Origin: Planococcus citri
Taxonomy: Eukaryota > Arthropoda > Insecta > Hemiptera > Pseudococcidae
Assembly (NCBI RefSeq): GCF_950023065.1
Contig: NC_088679.1
Coordinates: forward strand, 12,648,001 to 12,712,000
Length of the DNA: 64,000 nt
Direction of reading: 5' to 3'
The notes under the pieces are model-generated. The model made no database searches, was not told where the DNA came from, and was given only the letters and a program-made list of their open reading frames with translations. Both the position numbers and the translations under genes were made by a program. Of this stretch, positions 36,151-48,100 are shown piece after piece (position 1 is the first letter of the stretch; each line of letters opens with the position of its first letter).

Positions 36151-38168
36151 GAAGGTACTTCTGAAGAATGTTCGTTAACACTTGTGTTTGAAAACACGTC
36201 GAGTAAAATTCTTGCGATCGATTCGCATGGTAAATTCACCGACGAGCAGTATAAAATCTGTTTGGAAGTTTCCAACCTTCGTCCGAAGTTGTTTGTACGT
36301 TTTTTAAAGACAGCTTATAAAGAGAGTCATGTGCTCTTTAATGAAATATAACCTGCGTGTTATTTGCCACGGAAATAAGGTAATAATTGATTGTCTATTG
36401 TGCAGTGTCAATTTTCAGGATTCTTCACCTAAAACCAAGTGAGAAAAATTAACTTTTCTTTTTCTTTTTGTAAGGTTGCGTCAACGTGTGTGCCAGTCAA
36501 GTCAGTCGGACTGACATATTCCCAAGTCGGATCTATAAATTCATGCTCTTTCATGGGACAGTTTAGGTTATCCGACAAGGTAAGTTTTTTTTAGAGAAGT
36601 TAGTTATTCATTATTATGATAAATAATGTAATGTAACAGAGTTTTACAATTTTTTACTCTTGTATTTTTTTTAGCCGGTCGAACTTCAAAATGTTTCCGA
36701 TGAAACGAAATCATCTGTTTTCATCGTAACTGAAGCCTTCAACGACAAATCATCTTCGAATGGCAACTCAGAAAATGTCCAAGTAAGTCAAATCTGCTGC
36801 ATTGAAATTTGTGTTTTGCATCGCTCGTATTCTAAAAATGACGTACGTGAGCGCTGCAGGATATCATCGGTGCGTGATTTTTCCCTTGGTGCTTTAAAGA
36901 GTGTATTTCTTATGATTTTTTTAGTTTTTGAATTTTGCTTGAGGGGAGGGATGTAAAATTTGGCAAAAGTTTGCAATATCAAATAAAACAGTGTTGAAAT
37001 TTCCTGAAATAACATGAAAACAAGTAAAGTCGACTGGAAAGTGGAATTTGATGAAATAGCTCCGTTTTTTTGCAAAAATGTACCTAAATAATATAAGATT
37101 CTGATGTTTTTATTTTCAGGAAAAACCTTGGATGAAGAGTTTGCCTCGTGCACTCATTAAGATGGGAGAGTTGCAAAGTGAATTGGTAAGATTTAGATTT
37201 CCATTTACAAAATATTAATAGGTAGTTTAATATTAGGGGCGGGCTTCAAGTGACATGATCCAACATAAAATTTGGTCCCAAACCCCCTGACATGAAAACC
37301 TCCTGAGGGGCGGGCAATCATTTTCGAACCACTTAGAGAAGACTGGTACCAAAACCAAATTTCAGGCATTTTTATAGGTTGTCTATAGTTTTTCGCGTTT
37401 CCTGAAGAAAATGGTTTTTGGATCTTGTCTACTTTGCACCTAGACCCCTCATTTTTGTTGTTCAACTTTTTCGGCATTGAAAAAAAAACTGAAAAGGAAT
37501 CGCCAAAATATCCTGCTTTTTGCTGAAATTAAACTATAGTTTGTATCGAGTTTCATTTTTAGATTACGTATGATTAAAAACGAAAAATTCTGTTTTTTTC
37601 TGCATTAAAAATGTATTGCCCATGTTTTGTCACTTTTTTAATTACTTTTTTTACGTGTGTGGATTAGTGGTTAGAGAAATATCTGATATTTTTCTATTTA
37701 TGTGGTACCTATTTACAGAAAGTATACGAAGATTCCTTATGGATGGCGACCGCACGTAGTGCGATGGAAGATTTTGAAACAACGTACGGTAGTAACGCGG
37801 AGATCGACAGTTCTGGAATTCCACAAATAGGAAAGTCGGGAATAACGTTCGACGAACAAACCAGACGTGTTCGTAAACTCAGAATGAAATGGATTCTTGA
37901 AAATAAGGCCGAGGAGCGAAAAATTATTAAACTGAAGAAGTTGTTGCCTGAAAATGGATATACAGATGAATCAATCTTCGCGGATGATTATGCCAATGGA
38001 TATTTTGAGTTATCTGAGATTCTAAAGAAACGACTATTGGCTCCTGGTCGCCCTTTCAAAAGCTTTCCCGACTGCGACTGGACTACAGACAAAGAAGCTT
38101 CCAAAGCGTTATCCGTATTTATGAAGCTGTATAAATTTCCGAAGGAAGTGGTTGAACGATTCGAGTAG
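36151..38168 (+). CDS. unrecognised gene, 3' five exons
   Basis: The exons are 36151-36294, 36475-36579, 36675-36782, 37120-37185 and 37719-38168. All introns are phase 0 with GT-AG ends, and the joined frame is open for 289 codons plus a stop. The first exon starts at a good acceptor (CTATTCGCAG), so the gene has a missing 5' part; the 250 bp between it and duplicated copy A hold no start exon that I can see. The protein shows a possible beta-rich N-terminal part (SLTLVFENTSSKILAID), a Ser/Asn linker, and a charged C-terminal part (RKLRMKWILENKAEERKIIK) ending in VERFE. I do not recognise the family. AATAAA near 38205 would serve as poly(A) signal. It sits between the two duplicated MLH1/SMARCAL1 blocks, so it may be a captured 3' gene fragment. 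Confidence 0.75.
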
Positions 38169-38342
38169 AAGTTTCTGTTAACTTGTGTGGCGTTGATTGT
38201 TTATAATAAATTATTAATAAGTACTAGGTATACTACGTACTAATGTACATTTTATTTTGTGGTAATTTTATTGGTATATTTTCGACTTTATGTTAGTAGT
38301 ATAGACTGCACTGCACCTGGGCCCTCCGGGAAGCAGAGTTGG

Positions 38343-38530
38343 CGCGATTCCGGCAATTTCGGATCCCGATTCCGAAAGTTGCGATTCCACAAATTGGGAA
38401 TCTAGATTCCCTGTTATACGATTCCTTTGAAATGGGAATCGGATTTGGAGTCGCAATTTGCGATTCCATTCAATCCGCGGCTCCGATTCCGATTCCACTC
38501 ACGGCTCCTGCAATAAGATTCTCGCGGCTC
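38343..38530. repeat. GATTCC-rich degenerate hexamer repeat
   Basis: GATTCC and close variants (GATTCCGATTCC, GATTCGG) occur more than ten times in 190 bp just after the unrecognised gene. The spacing is irregular, and the open frames across it are by-products of the repeat. Confidence 0.6.
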
Positions 38531-38922
38531 CACGATTATTTTTTACCAGTGACGGTTCGAAGTCATGCTATTTGGAGGGAGAGGGGGGTATCACGTCATT
38601 TTGCCGACCAAAAATTGTAATTTTTCCGACAATAATTGAAATTTGAATGTTAGATACGTGAATTGAGCATTAAGTATGAGAAGATACCTATTTATTTTCT
38701 GGAATTTTTCTGCTTGGTTTTCATAATAACTAACAAGGGAACCTCTCGAGGTGTCTGCCTCCGATTTGAACGGGACCGCGATTTTTAGATAGAGTATGTT
38801 TTAACACCCCCAAATCCAAAATTTCAGCTGCCCAAGTTCATTTTTCGATTTTTGGCGAATTTTTGAGAATCCAAAATTGACTATTTTGGTGATTTATGCT
38901 TTTTTTTTAAAAAAGTATTTAC

Positions 38923-39588
38923 CTAGTTGATCAGTAAAAATGTTCAAAATAAGTCCTAAAACTGATATCATCCCCCCCAAATCCAAATTTCGCCATTTCC
39001 AGCCATTCTGGAGCCTCCAGCGCTATTTTTCAATTTCTCCAGAATTTTGAATTTGCTCCAGAAGGCGTGAATATGAAGTTGGGCAGCTAAAAATCGAGTT
39101 GAGTGTTATACTCGACCCCTCAACCTGTTTAACAAATTTATCCACATTTGAGCCGATTCTGGAGCGGACACCTCAAGAGTGGTTTTTTGAGCAGCTTTTT
39201 TTCAAAATAAAAATATCCAAAGATCAACAATTTCTGTATTTTGTCATTAATTAACCACACAAGAGCGAATCTCGCTATTTCCAGCCTTTTTTGGGCCTCC
39301 CTTTAATTTTTGAATATTTTTATTATATGGTCAAAAAACCACTCTTGAGGTGTCCGCTCCAGAATTGGCTCAAATGTGGATAAATTCGTTAAACAGGTCG
39401 AGTATAACACACAACTCGATTTTTAGCTGCCCAACTTCATATCCACGCCTTCTGGAGCAAATTCAAAATTCTGGAGAAATTTAAAAATCGCACTGGAGGC
39501 TCCAGAATGGCTGGAAATGGCGAAATTTGGATTGGGGGGATAATATCAGTTTTGGGACTTATTTTGAACATTTTCACTGATCAAGTAG
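38923..39588. mobile_element. foldback element with ~260 bp inverted arms
   Basis: The left arm 38923-39190 and right arm 39331-39588 are reverse complements over nearly their full length, separated by a 140 bp spacer. The outer ends read CTAGTTGATCAGT and, inverted, CTACTTGATCAGT. Matching inner words include CACCTCAAGAGTGG against CCACTCTTGAGGTG. No open frame is convincing. It would extrude as one long hairpin. A diverged half-copy appears at about 38745-38870. Confidence 0.8.
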
Positions 39589-39599
39589 CCTTCACATTC

Positions 39600-40515
39600 A
39601 ATGCTTTCGTTTATTGCAGGGTCGTAAATACTTACTAGGAATGTTGGGATATACCTATTTTTTTTCCTTTTTTTTTCCCAACAAAACTACCCCTATGAAA
39701 CAGGCAGCTAGAATAGTATAAAAGAGGACGACCTTTTTTTTTTTATTTCCTATGCTGCATTCGATCTGTTATCATTGTAAAATCCACTCACAAAGTCAAG
39801 TTTTCGAATGTTAGGAAATGCATGTAATTGTTGTAACATTATAAAACACGTTCTTCACTATTCACTTACCTACAATTATACTTACCTACTTAATTTAGAA
39901 AAAATTTTTAATTATTATAGTTTCAGGTTGTTGAATTTCAATTTTAATTCCATTTCAATATATGAATGAAACTATCAATCCAAAAACCCAAGACCCCACC
40001 GGCCATCGAAAATTCTATTCAGAAAACCACTCTCTGGTGGCAAGTTGGCGATTCTCACTCGTCAAACGTCAGTTGGCAAAAAAGTTTCTAATTGAAGAAA
40101 TGAAAATTTTGAAAATTTCAACTTGAATTCCAACACGAATAATTGCCAACTGGATTTTGAAATATGTACCAACAGGAAAAATTCAAAGATTTTTCTTGGA
40201 TTTTTCCAATCATTTTTTAGAACTTGAATTACCACGTCATTTTTTAAAGCTTTTGCCCTCGCTCCACTCGGCCTCGTTTGCTTTTCTTCTTCAAGTTCGT
40301 ATTTTTTTAAAAAATCATCATTCAAATTTTAAGATTTTGAAGCGAAAATAAAACTGTTTCATCATACAAGAAAACAATGGTTTTTATACCTCTTGAAATA
40401 CTACTTTTCGAGAGCTTTTGAACTCGCTTCGCTCGGGTCCATTAGAGTCTCTTTTTCAATTTCAAATTTTTCAAAAAAAAAAATCATAGTCTACCTAAGT
40501 CATTCGAATGATTAT
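39600..40515. other. non-coding stretch left of duplicated copy B
   Basis: No gene is visible. Two members of a dispersed family containing CTCGCTTCGCTCGGG lie here (about 40243-40268, diverged, and 40411-40440). The right end joins duplicated copy B at AAATCATTTTTCAG. Confidence 0.5.
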
Positions 40516-40529
40516 AAATCATTTTTCAG

Positions 40530-41099
40530 ACAATTATACCCCGAGCGTGGCCGGATTACCTTCTTATGCGTTAACTTTAGCTACAGAGGTCAATTGGGAG
40601 GAAGAGTTGCCTTGTTGACATTCTGCGAGCAGACTGCCACCTTCTACGCCTACGGTTGGAAGAAAGAGAACGTTCCAGATGATGAAGACCTTACGGTAAT
40701 ATTTATCCAGGGTCACGCTCGTGACCCCACCCCGCCCCCCCAAAAAAAACCAAAAAAACGACGTTTATAAACGAAAACGAACGAACGATAACAACGAAAA
40801 AATGTAACGAGCTGACACTGATATTCTGAAAGGAAAAAGCCGAAAAAGGAACTCGTCTTTGAAGAATACAGTATTTGTGGCTTATGTAATGGCATTTGTA
40901 TCTATCTTCGTATTTAATTTTCTAATTTTATCACGTCAATTAGGATGGCGAATCTTTAAAATGGACATGGACCCTGGAACACGTTTTGTACCCAGCGATT
41001 AAAAAACATCTGCTACCGAGCAAGAAACTCTTCAATGATCGAGCAGTTCTACAAATCGCCAGTTTACCTCAATTGTATAAAGTATTCGAAAGATGTTGA
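40530..41099 (+). pseudogene. MLH1: copy of the last two MLH1 exons, broken
   Basis: The first exon copy (from 40530) matches 34947-35116 but lacks four bases after the codons for ELPC, which shifts the frame and gives an immediate TGA. The intron copy carries the insertion. The second exon copy (about 40944-41099) is nearly identical to 35211-35366 and still ends in FERC plus TGA. No upstream MLH1 exons precede it. Confidence 0.9.
40697..40868. mobile_element. ~170 bp insertion unique to copy B
   Basis: Aligning the two blocks leaves this segment unmatched in copy A. It contains a short hairpin word, GGGTCACGCTCGTGACCCC, followed by C/A-rich and GAACGAACGATAACAACG-like sequence. No clear terminal repeat or target duplication is visible, so a small non-autonomous element is only a guess. 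Confidence 0.4.
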
Positions 41100-41447
41100 A
41101 CTAGTTTTTATTTTATTATTTTTACTAAGTCATACTTGTTTGTATTTTTATAATTTGCTCGGTGTCTGTTTCAAATTGAATGATCTTTGTTTTTTATTTT
41201 ATTTTTTTAGAATTACATCAGTATTTTTTTCTTACTTTTTCGTTTCAATTTATTCGATAATTTTCTCAATAAAAAAAGAAACTAAGTTATCACGAACTTG
41301 AAAGTAAGTATATTAAAATATAACAAAAAATTTTCTCTCAAACAATACTATACAAAAAAAATATGGTTACGTATAAACTCAATAAAAAAATTACCAATGA
41401 AAAAAAAACTCGTAAGGAACATCACGATAAAATAAACCTCATCGTAA

Positions 41448-44415
41448 TCAGTCTAACTTTATTCTTTTATTTTCCACTCCTTCGACTTCATCGAGTATCT
41501 GGCTCAAGTCGTGCTCAAATTCGCTTATATCTTCGAAATAATCCATTATGGAAGGCTGATCAGACTGAAAATAACAGAACAGAAGGTCGATGTTGAATGT
41601 AAACATTATTTTAAGGTCGATCCATATCAACTGGACTCAAAAAATTGAAAAAATTCTCGCTTACCGTCTTCATCGAGGTACGTTCGCAGGAAAAGCTATC
41701 TTTACTGAGTCCCGCTTGATTCAGAATACCCAACTTGGCCTTGATCAAGGGCCACAAATGATCATCAGCGGTCCCTCGAGCAATCAAGTACTGGATAAGA
41801 ACACTATCTTGCTGTCCAATACGATGAACTCGATCTTCAGCTTGGGTCAAGATCTACACAGATAAAAATAGAATTCGAATAATGATAAACGTACTAATAA
41901 ATAGTTTATTGCTAAGTTGTATTAAATTATTTCATACTCCTGGATTCCAGAACAGTTCAGCCATCACAACGAGATTCGCAGCTGTCAAGGTAAGTCCGGT
42001 AGATGCAGCTGTGATCGATAGAACAGCCACACGGAATTTTTCTTCGGTTTGAAACTGATCACATACACTTTTACGAGCATCTGAGCTGACCGATCCATCA
42101 ACTTTGATATAGCTACGAAAAAAACCACCGAAATAAAACTCGGAAAAAGTAACATCGAGTAAGAGAGGTGAAGAAGGGAACGTACTAGGTTTGTTTCTCT
42201 TCTAATAATTTGCATACTTCGTCCAAGACCACTTTGTGATGAGCAAACAGCAAGAACTTATTACCGGCTTCCAGTACTTGACAAACGTAATCCCTTAAAA
42301 ATGAAAAATAAAATACTGGTAAAACTGGGTAAAATTAAATACGTAAATATAAAATTTCAAATAAAAACACTCACTTGATGGCGTTTATTTTCGTTTTGGC
42401 TGTTTCAGCATAATATTGCAATAGGGTACCTCTTCGTTCGGTTCCTTTCATTGATTCGTCATTTAATTTTTCGGCAAAATCTCTCATCGTTTTATTCTTC
42501 GCCTTGATCAGATCTTCGTCCAAAACGACGACTTGTCTATAAACACGAATATTCGTTAGTCATTCTAATACATCTTTGAAAAATCACAACAATCGGACGA
42601 AAATGATTACCTTATTTTAGAAGGTAACTGACTGAGCACATTAGCTTTTAATCTTCTGATCATGAATTTCTCTTCGAGAAGTACTTTGAGTTCTTCCATA
42701 TTCGAGCAACCGGTGTAGTCCATGCCGAATTTACTTTCTTTGCCTTCGCAGTATCTCATACCGAATTCTTTCCTGCAAAATACGAACACATCAGTTTCAT
42801 AGAACTGTTAATACTCTATTTTATTCAGAAAAAAAAAAATCAGAAATGAAAAGACACGTACATCGAATAAATCTTCGAATCGATAACTTTCATCTGAGGG
42901 TATAATTCCATTGGTCTGGATAACGCCGGAGTTCCACTTAATAATATGCATCTTCTGGCTTTAGCTATCAATGAAAATGCTGCTTTGGTTCGTTGAGTTT
43001 TCATGTTTTTAATCGAGTGGCTTTCGTCCTGCAAATTAGGTATCATTAGATCAAACCTCATCAGTCATCGCTTAAAAATTACTGGACTTCAGAAGTACGA
43101 TTACCAAAATAATAACACCGAATTCGATTTCGAGTAATTGTTTCTCATTTTTAGACATCAAATCGTACGAAGTAATCAACACCAATGGATTGTCGATGGG
43201 TTCTTTGCTATTCCTCATGACGAATATTCTAGTTAATGGCACGTTCGGAAGGTAGTTCATTATTTCTTGCTCCCATTGATATCTAAGAAATAATACGATT
43301 TGAGATTTACATAATAGTTTCAATTGTACGAATATATGCTCGAATGTGATATTAACCTCATCGAAGAAGGGCATACGACCAAAAGAGGCCAATCGTGGTA
43401 ATAATAATGAGCAATACCAATAGCCTGGATTGTTTTCCCCAGACCCATATCGTCCGCAATAATACACCTGCCATTTTTCGATACACCAAATCTAAAGTAA
43501 AAAAACAAAGTGCATCAGTGTATTTGATCGAAGAAAGTTACTAAAAATAAACGTAGTTTAGTCTTACTGAACACCCTCTTTTTGAAAAGGGAATAAATTA
43601 TCGAGCAAAGCTTTGTCTATGTTGGATAAATCGATAGATTTGTAATCAGCTTTCTGTTTAGATGCAGTTGCGAATGTCTGAAACATCGACGAATATATTT
43701 TTTACAATGAATAGAACGAAGTTTACAAATGTGATGCAATATTCGTGCATTTACTTTCAAAACCAAGTTTGGTAACGGAATAACGATCACAAGGATCTCT
43801 TTGATCGATTGCAACGTAGTCTTTACTTTATTATACTCGGTCAAAGGGAAACTCCATCGAGCAGTTTTCGGATCTAAACATAAATCAGAAAAAATTACAT
43901 GAAATAAGTGAAGAAAAAACTCCATCGTAACGTGAATGTAGACTACACAAACCGTATTGTCTATTTGGAATCGTTTTTAACGCATCCACTACGACTTTGT
44001 TGAATATAAAATCGGCGGCGAATCTGTCCCTTGAAATCAGAACACAATTGACGGTAACTGGTCTGGACGTCGGTGAGCCGTAGAAATTATTCAGTGAGAT
44101 TGCTTTAGGAGCTTGAGAATCAGTCTTCTTGACTTCGTAAGCAGTCTTCTTAGCTTCAGAAGCAGGTTTTCTTTCGATGGCCAAAATTCCATTTCTCTGC
44201 GGCTGATATTTATCTTTGGAACCATTTTGGTAAATCGGAGTTGAGTTAGTGGATTTGGGAGTCGAAGGATTGAATGAGCCAGATTTTGGTGTGTTGTTGA
44301 ACGAGGTAGCTGGTGGAGTTACGGATGCATTTTTAGCTGCTCTGATAGCTAAAGCTTTCCGTTTATTTTCTTCGATTCGTCGTTTTTGTTCTTCACTCAG
44401 AGTCTGGGACGACAT
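41448..44415 (-). CDS. SMARCAL1: SMARCAL1 / HARP annealing helicase, complete
   Basis: The exons, in transcript order, are 44415-43953, 43873-43755, 43677-43568, 43491-43357, 43282-43105, 43028-42862, 42772-42611, 42536-42375, 42293-42186, 42112-41938, 41853-41665 and 41564-41448. They join to 694 codons plus stop. Residues 6-23 (LSEEQKRRIEENKRKALA) match the RPA-binding motif of SMARCAL1. A HARP domain lies at about 119-194. The SNF2 ATPase has DDMGLGKT (244-251), DESH (336-339) and QAEDRVHRIGQ (597-607). SMARCAL1 is recruited by RPA to stalled forks and reanneals DNA. Only one HARP domain is evident; the vertebrate protein has two. The last exon encodes QPSIMDYF (659-666), a good match to a PCNA-interacting (PIP) box, which is unusual for this family. 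The gene is convergent with MLH1 and divergent from the FLASH-like gene. Confidence 0.95.
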
Positions 44416-45107
44416 TGTTGTGATTCTGATTTGTCAGTCATCGGATCAGTAACTGGGCATGATGAAGTTCTGTAAAATAGTTTAGAAAATAGTTACTCAC
44501 GGTCGCTGAAAGAGTATTGAATTTGTAGCGAAATTTTCAAATTCGTTTTCGTCTTCGTCGTAGTAAAAAAAATCAAACACCTGGAAAATCACAGATCAGT
44601 TTCACGTTTTAGTTCGTTATCAATCCAAACAACTTTTTGGCGCCATTTGTGTTCGTGTTATCATCATAACAATCGTAAGAAAGAATTTTTAGTTTTTTTT
44701 ATTCGAGAAATTCAAATTGTGATTTGTAAAACTTTAAAAAGTTGATTGAGATATTCACAAAATCGATGCTGAAGAATTTCGAAACATCGAGGATTGAGAA
44801 ACAATTTACTCGAATTTCAAAATACTCGAGCAGTGTTGGCGTTGCAGTGAAAATGAACCCGAATTCATTATATCTACGAGTATAAAAATTTGAACGATAC
44901 AAACAAGACGGATGTTCATTTTCAGAGAAGGATTTTTCAAAGGTGAGTGAAAAGTAGAGTATGGAAAATTTATCAACGATGTTGTCACTTCATAACTCAA
45001 CTCAGTTATTGCAATTTTCTAATCCAATTCATCGTATCTTTGTAAAATATGTGCATTTATTTGTAGTACGATTGAATGTTCTACTCGAAGCGATTAACGA
45101 TTAAAAA
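44416..45107. promoter_or_regulatory. bidirectional upstream region of SMARCAL1 and the FLASH-like gene
   Basis: The start codons at 44415 (minus) and 45108 (plus) are 692 bp apart and face away from each other. The region must contain both transcription starts. No TATA box is clear at a sensible position. Confidence 0.55.
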
Positions 45108-48100
45108 ATGAGTAAAATGGATAGCGATGACGATCTGTACAATGATCTGCCAGAAGAAACCACCAGCGAATACATAGCTAAGGTAAAACCTTCCTCATGT
45201 TTACAAAATTACAATATCTAATGTTGAACTTCGTTATTTCAACATTCTTTGTTCACGTTTCATTTGTTTCGTCTGAAAATTCTACGTTTATTGCAGCTTG
45301 AAAACAAGGTGGACATTCTTGAAAAGCAGCGCGATGATTCACAAAACTGTAATAAAGAGTTGAATTGTGAAAACCAAGAACAACGTAAACGTATAGAACA
45401 GCTGGAGAAAAAAATCAAAGATCTCGAACGAAATATATCGTCTTTATACAGAACTGCGATAGCTGAAAATAAACGAAAAGAAAACATGATGCACGAATTA
45501 CGAGCTCAGTAAGTTGGCATTCGTTGATTACGAATTAATTAACGATTCTGGTCAATTTTTTAATACATTTTTTTCAATTTCAATTTTAGAAACGATGATT
45601 TAGCATTCCGTCGTCAAGCGAATAACCGAAATAGACCAACGTATCGTGATAGAGATAAATCTCGTGATCATAAAGATCCTCGCCGAAGATATCACGAAGA
45701 AGTTAGTCCTCCCGAAGAGAATTATAAAAATAAATCTCGTACCGTCGCAGCAGAAAACGATTTCCATTCGAGGGAAACGGTTGACAAAAGGAATAGATAC
45801 GACGAAAGACAACAAACCGATGTTAAAAAAGAGAAAAGCAGCAGTTCCGAACGAAACGAGCATCGTAGTAGAGAGTTTCACGATCCACAGAAGCATCACA
45901 GATCTCGAGCGAAATTGCCAGATGGTAAAGAAAAATATTTTTCGACGTGTGTGAACGATCGAGTTGAAAATCTATTCGGTGACACCAAGTGGAAAGTGAA
46001 TGAGCATCGTGTTCCTGATGTGAAACGAGAACCGATTTTAGAAGAGTTCAGTTCAGCGAAGAATAGCTACGGTGGTGCTCGAGAGAAACAGTTGGCTTTA
46101 GAAAGACACAATCGTAAGTTAGACGACCATCGCCATAGTAGAGTAAAACAAGAACCAAGTCCAGAATCTAATCTTGCCAGAAATGATCATCGTGATGCTC
46201 GAGGGAAACACCAGCATCCAGAAAAACCTGTTAGTGTATTCGATGATCTTCGTGGTACTCGAGAGAAACGACTACCGATTACGAGAGACCCTCGTACTGT
46301 TCGAGAAAATCAATGTGTACCTCCAGAGAAGCCAAATCTTGCGGTGGATGATCATCGTAGTTCTCGAGAGAACCAACAACCACCTTCAGAAAAACCTAAT
46401 ATGGTAAGAAATGATCATCGGAACGTTCCAGAGAATCGAAAACCCAATATGGTGAAAAATGAACACCGAAGTGCTCCAGAGAGCCAAAGACCACCTCTAG
46501 AAAAGTCCAATATGGTGAAAAATGACCACCGAAGTGTTCCAGAGAGCCAAAAACCACCTCCAGAAAAATCCAACACGGTGAAAAATGACCACCGAAGTGT
46601 TCCATTGAGCCAAAAATCGCTTGCAGAAAAATCCAACACGGTGAGAAATGACCACCATGGAGTATTAGAAAGCCAGAAAGCTGTTTTAGAGAAACCCAGC
46701 GTGATGAGAAATGACCACCGTAGTGTTCCACAGAGTCAAAAATCTCTCGTAGAAAACTCCAATGTGATGAGAAATGACCACCGTAGTGTTCCACAGAGCC
46801 AAAAATCTCTTCTAGAAAATCCTGGTGTTGCGAAAAATGAACTTTGTAACAATCGTGAGAAACCTCAGCTGCCTCTGGGAAAACCTAATATCGAGCTAAA
46901 CGGCCATCATGGTGTTCGAGAAAACCAACAACCTCCTCCAGAAAACCCTTGTAATGCTCGTGAGAAACCACAGCTCCTTCCGGCGAAACCCAATGTTGAG
47001 GTAAACGATCATCATGCAGCTCGAAAGAACCAACAACCTCTTCCACAAAAACCTAGTCCTGTGAAAACTGAAAACCGTAGAGTTCGTAAAAAACCTCAGC
47101 AGCTTCTGGTAAAACCTAATTCTGAGCTAAATAATCATTTTGGCGTACGAGAAAACCAACAACCACCTCCAGAAAAATCTAGTCCGGTGAGAGATGAGCA
47201 CAGTGTTCGAAAAAAACCGAAGCTGCAAGAAAATCTTACTCCTGAGCTGAACGAGCAGCGTAATGTTCGAGAAAACCCGCAGCTGCCTCCTGAGAAAGCC
47301 AATACCGAGCTAAATAGCAACCGTAGTATTCGAGAAAATCAACAACCACTTAAGCAAAATCCTAGTCCGGTGAGAGATGACCACAATGTTCGAAAAAAAC
47401 CTAAGCTACTTCACGAAAACCTTACTCCTGAGCTAAATGAGCAGCGTAGTATTCGAGAAAACTCGCAGCTGCTTCCTGAGAAACCCAATACCGAGCTAAA
47501 TAGCAACCGTAGTATTCGAGAAAATCAACAACCACTTTCACAAAAACCTAGTCCGATGAGAAATGACCACAATGTTCGAAAAAAACCTAAGCTGCAAGAA
47601 AACCTTACTCCTGAGCTGAATGAGCAGCGTAGTATTCGAGAAAACTCGCAGCTGCTTCCTGAGAAACCCAATACCGAGCTAAATGATCACCGTAGCATTC
47701 GAGAAATACAAAGAACACCTCCAGCAGAAGCTAATCTTACGAAAGACCATCTCAATGTTCCAGAGAAACCCAAACATGCGCCGAATGATCACCGTACCAT
47801 TCCAGAAAAACAACCAGTCGCATCGAAATCTAATCTCGAACAAAGTATTCTTCGCAGCAGCCACGCAGAAAAACCCAAACTTGAACCGGATGGTCTCCGT
47901 CGTATTCCAAAGAAACGTCAACCACCTCCATCTAAATCTAATCTCGACCAAAATATTCTTCGCAGCAGCCAGCCAGAGAAACAAAATATGCTTCTAGAAA
48001 AACCCAAACTCGCACTCGATGATCTCCACCGTATTCCAGGAGAACGTCAGTCACCTCCGGCTAAATATAATCTCGAACAAAATATTCTACGCAGCAGCCA

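Larger units (their letters stand above)
40516..41629. repeat. duplicated block, copy B (SMARCAL1 side)
   Basis: This is the second copy of the block at 34933-35899, in direct orientation and 5.6 kb away. It holds decayed MLH1 terminal exons followed by the functional terminal SMARCAL1 exon on the other strand. It is longer than copy A because of a ~170 bp insertion at about 40697-40868, within the former MLH1 intron. Confidence 0.9.

Noticed and set aside
44470..44500. A 5' UTR intron of SMARCAL1
   Set aside because: The splice-like words would leave an intron of about 31 bases, too short for normal splicing.
46396..46794. 132-codon minus-strand frame opposite the FLASH-like gene
   Set aside because: It is the reverse reading of the 63 bp coding repeat; the plus strand has a continuous 1155-codon spliced frame with a coiled coil.
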